From Sphingomonas rhizophila (GTDB lineage Bacteria; Pseudomonadota; Alphaproteobacteria; Sphingomonadales; Sphingomonadaceae), in assembly GCF_014396585.1 (NCBI RefSeq), contig NZ_CP060717.1, positions 248,001-312,000 of the forward strand: a stretch of DNA of 64,000 nt, given 5' to 3'. The position numbers were made by a program, and so were the translations under genes. The notes beneath the pieces were generated by a model. The model saw nothing but the letters and a program-made list of their open reading frames with translations, was not told the DNA's origin and searched no databases. Shown here piece after piece: positions 17,403 to 25,300 of this stretch. Positions within the stretch are counted from its first letter, which is position 1; every line of letters starts with the position of its first letter.

Positions 17403-19372
17403 GCCTCGCCCGGCGCACCGACGACCTTGATCTGCCGATTGCCGCGCTGATCCGCGAAGAGCGCTGGTCGGATGCGTGCCGCCACTTCGAGCGCGACCTC
17501 GACCGAGAGGAGAAATTGCAGGCGGAGCAGCGACTGCCCTATGCCATCGCGCTGATCCGGTCGGGCCGGGTCAGTAGCGGAATGGCCGTCCTCGCCGAAC
17601 TGCCGTTTTCGACCGAAGCCCGGTTGGCGCTCCGCCGCCATGTCATCCCGACCCTGATCCGCGACAAGCGGCTCGACCTTGCCCTGACCTTGACCGGGTG
17701 GATCGTCGATCATTCGCCGGAACCGGTCGAGGACCTTCGCCTGCGTGCCAGCCTTCTCGGCCGGCTTCGCCGTGGTGACGAGGCAATGGCCGACCTGGTT
17801 CGGTTGATCGAGTTCGATCCCACGGATGCGGTGGCGCAAACATCGCTGCTCCAGCTCTTCCTGCAATCCGACCGGGTCGAGGAAGCGGGGGCGCATGCCG
17901 CCACGCTTGGCGCGATGGTGCTTCGGCACGAACGGCTTTGCCTGATGGCGCTGCTGGCCCTGTCCCGGTCGGGCCGTCAGGACGCGGCGTTGGCGTTGGC
18001 CGGGCAGGCCGAAAACTTGTGGGACAACGACCCGGAGGTCGCCGCGGCGATTGCGCGGATCTACGTTGACGCCGGGCGGTCCGCCGCCGCCATCGACCTG
18101 GGTGAGCGGAGCCTGGCGATCGAACCCGACAACGGCCGGCTTCGCCAGTCGACCGGCGAGGCCTATCTGGCTGGCGAGCGTCCTGACCGCCTGGCCAAGG
18201 CCCTTGCGCATTTCAAGGAGGCCGCTCGCCTGCTTCCGCGGGATAGCGGCGCCCAGGCACAATATGGCGAAGCGCTGTTGCGCAGCGGGCAGGCGGCCGC
18301 GGCCATCGAGCCACTGGCATTAGCGTGCCGCCTGCGCACCGACCTTCCCAACGCGCGCGCCTTGCTTGCCCGCGCCTACAAGCAGGACGGCCGCCACGCC
18401 GACGCGGCCCGTGAGTTCAAGCGGCTGCTCGACCTGCAGCCCCAGTCGCAGCGTTGGCACCGCTTCGCCGCCGGCGCGCTTAGCCAGGCCGGCCACCGGA
18501 AGGAAGCGGCAGCACTGTTCGAGACCTTCACCGAGGCGCGGCGGCAACGGCTTCCGGATTCGTTCGAGGACGGGCTGCGCGCGTTGCAAGACGGTGTCGA
18601 TGACATGGAGATCCCGCAGGCCCGGCTCGATTGGGCCTGGACCCTTCGCCGCGATCAGGGCTTGGACCGGGCCGAATGGGAACGCCGGGCGCGTTGGGGA
18701 AACCTTGCCGATCATTACATCCTCGACTGGCTCGAATGTCGCGATGCGCAGGTCCACGAAGCCATGGGGCGATTGGCAGACCTGACGGAAGCGGAACAGG
18801 TCCTCGCCACGGTCGACCTTTCGCGTGGCGCGATCCTCGCGTCGGCGCACATCGGCCCGATGTACGCCGGGCCATTGGCGCTGGAATTGCTGGGTGTCCG
18901 GTCACAATGGCTGGCGTCGACACCGAGTGTCGCCCGTACATCCTACGCCCGCTCGCTGATCTCGACCAGCGACCAGACCGGGGCGGAAGTCGCCCGCCAA
19001 GTGCTCCAGGGACTGCGCGAGGGCAACGCCATCGTCATCGCGGTCGACGGCGCGCTCAGCCTGTCGGCGCCGCGAACGACCTTTGAAGGACAGGAGATCA
19101 CCTACTCCGACTTCGCGGCGCGCATGGCTCATCGCCAAAAGGTCCCGTCGCTCTTCGTCGCGCCGTACTGGAAGGAAGGCTCGATCCATTTCCTTCTGGA
19201 GCGGATGCCGGATCCCGGCGAGGGCGAAGCGGCAGATGATCATGCGGAGAGGTGGCGGACGGCCTATCTCTCATCGTTGCGGAATTACCTCGGGGGGGCG
19301 CCCGAAAACCTGCGGCTGAGCGGCGGCATCTGGCGGCATATTCGGTCGGCGGATCGGTCGAGCCAGCGGTGA
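17396..19372 (+). CDS. TPR protein with C-terminal LpxL/HtrB-like acyltransferase domain
   Basis: 658 aa. Residues ~1-390 are TPR-like repeats (for example EAYLAGERPDRLAKALAHFKEAARLLPRD split over several units). From ~400 the sequence follows the lysophospholipid acyltransferase layout of LpxL/HtrB: WERRARWGN, LSRGAILASAHIGPMYAG, EVARQVLQGLREGNAIVIAV, TYSDFAARMAHRQKVPSLFV, and a terminal PENLRLSGGIWRHIR. The catalytic His of the H-x4-acid motif is present (HIGPMY), but the acidic partner is Tyr. The start overlaps kpsE and the stop overlaps the following transferase as GTGA, so it is firmly in the operon. It could acylate the capsule's lipid anchor or simply bind it; this is inference. Confidence 0.7.
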   Translation: MVGLARRTDDLDLPIAALIREERWSDACRHFERDLDREEKLQAEQRLPYAIALIRSGRVSSGMAVLAELPFSTEARLALRRHVIPTLIRDKRLDLALTLTGWIVDHSPEPVEDLRLRASLLGRLRRGDEAMADLVRLIEFDPTDAVAQTSLLQLFLQSDRVEEAGAHAATLGAMVLRHERLCLMALLALSRSGRQDAALALAGQAENLWDNDPEVAAAIARIYVDAGRSAAAIDLGERSLAIEPDNGRLRQSTGEAYLAGERPDRLAKALAHFKEAARLLPRDSGAQAQYGEALLRSGQAAAAIEPLALACRLRTDLPNARALLARAYKQDGRHADAAREFKRLLDLQPQSQRWHRFAAGALSQAGHRKEAAALFETFTEARRQRLPDSFEDGLRALQDGVDDMEIPQARLDWAWTLRRDQGLDRAEWERRARWGNLADHYILDWLECRDAQVHEAMGRLADLTEAEQVLATVDLSRGAILASAHIGPMYAGPLALELLGVRSQWLASTPSVARTSYARSLISTSDQTGAEVARQVLQGLREGNAIVIAVDGALSLSAPRTTFEGQEITYSDFAARMAHRQKVPSLFVAPYWKEGSIHFLLERMPDPGEGEAADDHAERWRTAYLSSLRNYLGGAPENLRLSGGIWRHIRSADRSSQR

Positions 19373-20502
19373 CCCCACTGCGAATCACGGTCTTCACCCG
19401 TTCCTACCCAAGCGCTGACGACCTTTACCAATATCCGTTCGTCCACCGGCGCGTGCTGGCTTATGCAGCGGCCGGGCATGAGGTGCAGGTCGTTCGGCCG
19501 TCGACCGAACCGGGCCTCACGGAGCACCGGTTCGACGGCGTTCGATGCCTGACCGGCGATGGACCCGCACTTGCCGGGGCGATCGCGAAGTTCGCCCCGG
19601 ATGTCATCGCCGCACACGGGATCAGTGAGGTGCAGTGGCCAATCCTGACGGCTTCTGCAGGCACGGTCCCCGTCTGCAACTGGCTGCACGGGTCCGAAAT
19701 CCCCGCCATTGCCCGTGGCAAGGCAGCGCTCGATCTGTCGGGAGACGCCCTGCTCGCTGCCCAGCGCGTGATCGAGGCTCGGTGCAGCTTCTGGCATGAC
19801 CTGCTGGCGGCGGAGCGCGTGCGGCTATGCACGGTCTCGATGGCCGCTCGCGAAATGACCAGGCCGGACTGGGGGCATCGTGCCGATAGGCTCGCCGTGG
19901 TTCCGAACCCCATCGACACCGACCTGTTCGCCTTCGAGGAGAAAGGGCCGGACGATCGCTTCAACATCCTGATGATCAGGCCATTCGATTCCCGCGGCTA
20001 CGGCAACGACATGGCGGTCGACGCCATTCGGCTTCTCGCCGGCCAGCCGGGCTTTTCCCGGCTCACCTTCACCATTGTCGGTGACGGTCCGCTGTTCGAG
20101 GAGACGCTTTCGCCGATCCGCGACCTGCCGAACGTTCGGGCTCATCGCGGCTTCCTGACGCAAAGTGAGATCGCGGCGCTCCATCGCCGGCATGGCATCT
20201 TTCTGGTGCCGACCAGGCTCGACACGCAAGGGGTATCGCGCGACGAGGCCATGTCGTCGGGACTGGTGCCGGTGACGAACGCAATCCCGGCAGTGCTGGA
20301 GTTTGCCGATGATGCGTGCGCCGCTCTTGCAGAGCCCGAGAGCCCCGCGTCGATTGCCGCTCAATTGTGGAGCCTGATCGACGACCCGGTTCTGTTCTGC
20401 GGCAAATCACGGGCGGCGGGCGCGCGGGTCCAGGCGCAGTCGTCCGCAGATCTCGTTATCCCGCGGGAACTGTCGCTGCTCGAGGACGCCTGCCGTGGCT
20501 GA
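19369..20502 (+). CDS. Glycosyltransferase, GT4 family, capsule locus
   Basis: 377 aa from GTG 19369 (VTPLRITVFTRSYPSADDLY), overlapping the previous stop as GTGA. A GT-B fold is visible: N-terminal VHRRVLAYAAAGHEVQVVRP, central NWLHGSEIPA and VVPNPIDTDLFAFEE, and a C-terminal domain with FTIVGDGPLFEETLSPI and RLDTQGVSRDEAMSSGLVPV. In the last block the usual E-x7-E donor motif has Asp in the first position. It lies between the TPR-acyltransferase gene and the sulfotransferase. It probably adds one capsule sugar; donor and acceptor are unknown. Confidence 0.87.
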   Translation: MTPLRITVFTRSYPSADDLYQYPFVHRRVLAYAAAGHEVQVVRPSTEPGLTEHRFDGVRCLTGDGPALAGAIAKFAPDVIAAHGISEVQWPILTASAGTVPVCNWLHGSEIPAIARGKAALDLSGDALLAAQRVIEARCSFWHDLLAAERVRLCTVSMAAREMTRPDWGHRADRLAVVPNPIDTDLFAFEEKGPDDRFNILMIRPFDSRGYGNDMAVDAIRLLAGQPGFSRLTFTIVGDGPLFEETLSPIRDLPNVRAHRGFLTQSEIAALHRRHGIFLVPTRLDTQGVSRDEAMSSGLVPVTNAIPAVLEFADDACAALAEPESPASIAAQLWSLIDDPVLFCGKSRAAGARVQAQSSADLVIPRELSLLEDACRG

Positions 20503-21276
20503 GGACTTCCTGCCCGATGGAGTCGCGCCGCCCGACTTCTATATTGCCGCGATGGGGCGGTCGGGCAGTACGCTGCTCTGCAACTGGCTGAGCCGGCCCC
20601 CGAAGAAATGGTGTTCATCGAGCCGTCGTTCCTGTCCACCGTCAACACGCGGCTGCTGCGGACCCAGTTGGCCGATTTCGGGATGCCGGTTCCGGACGAC
20701 GATTGGCAGGCTAAGGACCCGACCGCGACCTCACGATTCCGACGATTGATGGGGCCACGCCTTCGCGGTCGCCGGTGGGCCGTGAAGGAGGTGCTGTGCA
20801 GCGAACATGAAGCGGCCATTTCCGTCCTCCGACCGCCGAAGGTCATCATTTCCGTCCGCTCGATCGATGATGTCGCCTTGAGCTTCTTCGAAAAGCATCG
20901 GGTCCAGGACAATCTCGATCGATTCAGTGACGAGTGGGTCGTCGATTATTGCCAGCGCGAGGCGGCGGGCCTGGTCGACCTCCATGATTCGCTGGCCGCG
21001 CGAGGCATTCCGGCACTGGTCGTGCGCTACGAAGACTTCAGCTGCAGCGATGTTGCCAGGCGGTCGGTCGCCGATTTCACCGGCTGGCGAGGTCATGGGA
21101 AAACCGATGCGCATCTCGCCGCCATGGAACGCGGGTTCGAGGTCGAACGTCACGGAAGCTCGATTTCCGGGCGATCGATCCGGGCCGCCGACCGTCGGGT
21201 CGATCGTCATCACCTTGAGATGGCAGGGAATCTGCGGGAGCGCTGCCGCGTTTACCAATTAACTTTCGGTTATTAA
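20495..21276 (+). CDS. Sulfotransferase, -1 frameshift at 20597-20603
   Basis: About 260 aa when one base is restored in the C run at 20597-20601, joining SRPP to EEMVFIEPSFLSTVNTRLLR. 782 bases is 2 modulo 3. The 5'-phosphosulfate loop of PAPS sulfotransferases is visible at the start: FYIAAMGRSGSTLLCNWL. A 3'-phosphate block follows as VIISVRSIDDVALSFFEKHR, then LVVRYEDFS. It overlaps the previous glycosyltransferase by 8 bases and ends the capsule operon. It likely transfers sulfate from PAPS to a capsule sugar, or alternatively to a lipid. No PAPS synthesis genes are in the window. The C-terminal end DRRVDRHHLEMAGNLRERC looks intact. Confidence 0.8.
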
Positions 21277-21464
21277 CCGTCTCAATACTTTGCCCGTAGA
21301 TTAGTCGACTTCGTCTCGATCGGTCGGAAATCGGGCTACAGTTAACAACTTCGCAAGTTGCATCTTTGCAACGGGGACGTGGATTTTCTTCTTTTTACCT
21401 CCCGGCGGTGGATCAAGTCCGCCGTTGGAGTATTTCACCCCCAGAAGTAAAGCGAGGAGGAATT
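21277..21464. other. Intergenic region upstream of the OMP gene
   Basis: 188 AT-richer bases. It contains a small palindrome AACTT-CGC-AAGTT at 21347-21359, then the TTGCATCTTTGCA motif at 21358-21370, and a strong ribosome site AGGAGG just before 21465. No gene is seen. Confidence 0.5.
21358..21370 (+). promoter_or_regulatory. TTGCAT-N-TTTGCA motif, copy 2 (OMP gene)
   Basis: TTGCATCTTTGCA; with flanks it is a perfect palindrome GTTGCA-TCTT-TGCAAC (21357-21372). It differs by one base from the copy at 7558-7570 ahead of the capsule operon. The distance to the OMP start is about 95 bases, consistent with an upstream regulator site. Confidence 0.35.
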
Positions 21465-22276
21465 ATGAATTTGCGTATTAGTTTGCTGGCGGCGGGTGCT
21501 GCCATGTGCCTCGCAACGCCGGCAATGGCGCGCGATGGCTCGCCGTACGTCGGCATCGAGGGCGGCGTCATGCTGCTTCGTGACGGCAACTACGAATATC
21601 AGGGAACCGACGGCTCGCTCGACGGCCCGTTCACCGTCGACCACAAGCTTGGCTTCGATGGCGACGTGATCGGCGGTTACGACTTCGGCATGTTCCGCGG
21701 TGAGCTCGAGCTTGGTTTCAAGCGCGCGGGCATCAAGGACGTCACGCTTCCCGACGCGTTCGATGCGTCGCTGGGTGACGGTGGCCGGGCGCGCAGCGTG
21801 TCGGCGATGGCCAACCTGCTGTTCGATTTCGGCGCTGATGACGCCACCAGCTTCTATGTCGGCGCTGGCGTCGGCGTCGCCCGTACGTCGTATCGCATCA
21901 ATGCGCTGTCGCTCGGCGGCACCGACAGCAACCTTGCCTACCAGCTGATCACGGGCGTTCGCACGCCGATCACTCCGAACCTCGATGCGGGCCTGAAGTA
22001 TCGCCTGTTCCGCAGCAAGTTCAACGTCGAGGAAGGCAGCGGCGAAGAGGCGCTCGGCAAGTGGCGTTCGCACTCGCTGCTCGCCAGCCTGATCTACAAC
22101 TTCGGTGGCGCGGTCGCCGCTCCGCCGCCGCCGCCGCCGCCGCCGGCGGCGCCGGAAACGCAGACCTGCCCGGACGGGTCGGTCATCCTGACCACGGAAG
22201 TCTGCCCGGCGCCGCCGGCTCCGGAGCCCGCTCCGCCGCCGCCGCCCCGGTCACGGCCGGCGAACGCGGTCTCTAA
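21465..22276 (+). CDS. Outer-membrane beta-barrel protein with proline-rich tail, -1 frameshift near 22246
   Basis: About 270 aa. ATG 21465 lies 5 bases after AGGAGG. Signal peptide LLAAGAAMCLATPAMA, then a small 8-strand-type barrel (DGSPYVGIEGGVMLLRDGNY to WRSHSLLASLIYNFGG). A tail of prolines with TQTCPDGSVILTTEVCP follows. The frame is lost at 22244-22249 within the CCG/CCCC tract. In the corrected frame it ends PVTAGERGL with TAA 22274-22276, right before a terminator; in the uncorrected frame translation would run through the terminator. 812 bases is 2 modulo 3. This protein type, with a C-terminal proline-rich tail, is common in sphingomonads. It is probably an abundant structural porin-like protein; exact function unknown. 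Confidence 0.8.
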
Positions 22277-22300
22277 AGGATCAAGTCGATCGACAAGGGA

Positions 22301-22334
22301 AGGGCGGGCCGATGGGTCCGCCCTTTTCCTTTGG
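22301..22334 (+). terminator. Rho-independent terminator after the OMP gene
   Basis: AGGGCGGGCC (22301-22310), loop GATG, and GGTCCGCCCT (22315-22324) form a 10-bp stem with one G-U pair, followed by TTTCCTTT. It lies 25 bases after the corrected OMP stop and thus supports the frameshift correction there. Confidence 0.8.
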
Positions 22335-22343
22335 CTGCCGTAT

Positions 22344-25300
22344 TCAGAAGATGAAATCGCTGGCGACGAGGCTGTGAAGTCCGTCGACCTGGATGGCGAC
22401 GTCCGCGACCAGGTCTCCATCGGTGTCGGCCCACAGCATCGTGTTGCCGCCGCTCTGGTCGTACCGCAGCTGTCCGGCGACTCCGGTGAAGCTTCCGGTC
22501 CCGATGAAGACGAAGTCCTGGATGCCGGCGACCGTTGAATCCGCGTCGGCCAGGTCCAGGCGGATCTTGTCGCCCTCTGCACGGCTGAAGTCGCGGATGA
22601 TGTCCGCTGCGGCTTGCGTGGCACCACCGAAATCGCCTGCTCGAAACACGAACCGGTCGCTGCCGCTTCCCCCGCTGAGCTGGTCGGCACCGGCGCCGCC
22701 TTCGATCCAGTCGCTGCCCTCGCCGCCAAGGACGATGTCGTCACCAAGGCCACCGTACAGCTTGTCGTTGCCGACCAGGCCCGACAGGATGTTGGCGCCA
22801 TCATTGCCCTTGATGACGTTGGCCAGCCCGTTGCCGGTACCGTCGATCGCGGACGAACCGAGCAGCGTCAGTTGTTCGAAGTAATCGCCGAGCGTGTAGC
22901 TGATCGAGGCATTAATCCGGTCGGTTCCTTCGCCCGCCAGCTCGGTCGCGCGATCGCCGGCGCTGTCGATTCCGTAGACGTCGTTGCCGGCCCCGCCGAC
23001 CAGCGTGTCGTCCCCGCCGCCGCCGTCGAGCGTGTCATTGCCGGCCGCGCCTATGATCGTGTCGTTCCCGCCAAGGCCGTACAGCTTGTTGGACCCGCTG
23101 TTGCCCGTCATCGAATTGTCGAGCGCATTGCCCGATCCACTGATCGACAGGACGCCGCTCTGGACCAGGTTTTCGACGTTCGCCCGGAGTGTGTAGGCCA
23201 CCGAGGCGACCGCGGTGTCGGTGCCTTCGCCCGCCACTTCGACCAGCGCGTCGCTGGAATGGTCGACGATATAGGTGTCGTCGCCCGTGCCGCCCAACAT
23301 TGCGTCCGCATCCCGGCCGCCGTCCAGCGTGTCATTGCCGGCATATCCGTACAATCGGTCGACGCCGACACCGCCTTGCAGCACGTCTGCGTATGCCGTC
23401 GCCTGCAGCGTGTTGGCGCCGCTGTTGCCGACCACGGTGACGGCGTTGGTTAACAGGCGCGCGTCGACGTTGAGTGCCGTCGTTCCGGACAGGGCGGCCG
23501 TCGGCCCGGTCCCGGTGCCGACGACGATTTTCTCGATTCCTGTGTCGCCTGCGAACAGGGTCAATGTCCCCGGGGTCGTGGCGGAATAGCGAACTTCATC
23601 GATTCCGTCGGCACCGCTGTCGGCGATTTCCGCCGCGCCGTGCTCGCTCGCGCTGGCCATTAGATAGAGATCACTGCCTTCGCCGCCGTCCAGGAGGTCG
23701 ACGCCCTCGCCGCCGCTAAGAACGTCATTCCCGGCCATTCCGGAGAGCCGATCTGCCCCGTCGAGGCCCGTCAGGCGGTTGCTGGCAAGATTGCCGGTGA
23801 TCTGGTTGTCGGCGCTGTTCCCGGTCCCGTTGATGGCGTCGGTTCCGGTCAGGACGAGGTCGAATTCTCCCGCGCCGAGCGTCCGGCTGACGTTGCTTTC
23901 GATTGTCTGCGGATTGCCGGAGTAAAGAACGAAGCTGCTCGCCGTCAGGACCGTGCCGGGCGCGAGCAGCGCAATCCTGACCCCGCTGACGGTGCCAAGC
24001 CCATCGGCATCGTAGAAAAGTTCGCCGGTGGACGAATTGTACGAGATGCGGGTGTCGTTTGCGTAATATTCCCCGTCGAAGCGGAAGGTCGTGGGCGTGA
24101 GAACCCCGCCCGCCAGGCCAGTGAATACCGACGTGTCGAGATAGATCCGGTCGACCGCTTCGAAATCGGAAATCCTGTCGGCACTGTCGGCAAGACCGTT
24201 GAGATAGAAGCGATCCGCGCCCGCACCACCGGTCAGCAAGTCGAAGCCGCCGCCACCGATCAGACCGTCGTCACCGGCGTCGCCGTGGAGGGTGTCGGAC
24301 CCTGCGCCGCCATTCAGCCAGTCATTGCCGTTCAGTCCGTTCAGCCAGTCGCTGGCGCTGCCGCCGACAAGGCTGTCGGCGCCGCCCGATCCCTGCACCG
24401 GGATCGCCGCCGTCGTGATAAGGTCCGACATATCGACGAAGTCGTTGACGCGGATCGTCATCTGACCCGCGGTCGTATCGACGATGAGATTGGTGCAAGG
24501 CTCGAACCAGTAGCTTTGTTCGAAGCGGATCGAAGTGACGGTCAGGGCGGAAAGGTCGATCTTGTCCGCGCCATGTTCGAAGTCGGCGATGGAATCGATG
24601 GCCGACGCGGTCGAATCGGATACCGCGGCGTAAACGAAATGGTCGCTGCCAGCGCCGCCACCAAGTGTATCGCCGCCACCAAGGCCGGCAATGACGTCGT
24701 TGCCGCCGCCGCCATCAAGGCTATCCGCGCCGCTTCCGCCCGACATCAGGTTCACCTGGTCGTTTCCGACGCCGCTGCCGCCGCGAAGGTTCTCGACATG
24801 GTCAGGCATGACGAAGGTCATCTGGTAATAGCCCGGAACGATTTCGATCGTATCCGTTCCACCGCCTTCGCTTTCGATGACCAGGTCATTACGGGCATCG
24901 ACCCGATAGGTATCGTCGCCCGCCCCGCCCCACATGACGTCGCCGGCTTCCCCCGTGCCGACGGTTCCCGCGAGGCCGCCTTCAAGGATATCGTTCCCGG
25001 CGCTGCCGACCAGCAGGTCGAAGCCATCGCTTCCGCTGAGCGACGTGACGTCGCCGCCTGCGATGAGCACGTCGTCACCAAGCGTTCCTGCCGTCGTTCC
25101 GCCGGTCAGGATGACATCGGACAGCTTGATCGAACCGCTGATATTGACGGTCAGCGTTCCATTGGCGGTGACCGCCTGGAGGGTCAATCCCGACAGGGTC
25201 ACCGATGTCGGCGCCAGCGAACGCAGGTCGATCTTGTCGGTGCCGCTGACGAAATCGGTGATCGAAACGGCGGCCCCGCCGGCGCTGTAGGTCGGAAGCA

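Noticed and set aside
21259-21278. TTAA-rich palindrome-like stretch at the end of the sulfotransferase gene as a CtrA site
   Set aside because: Spacing between the TTAA elements is 10, not 7, and the match lies largely in coding sequence.
22277-22538. Continuation of the OMP frame past 22276
   Set aside because: It would run through a strong terminator and into antisense of the RTX gene; the neighbouring frame gives the expected short end just before the terminator.
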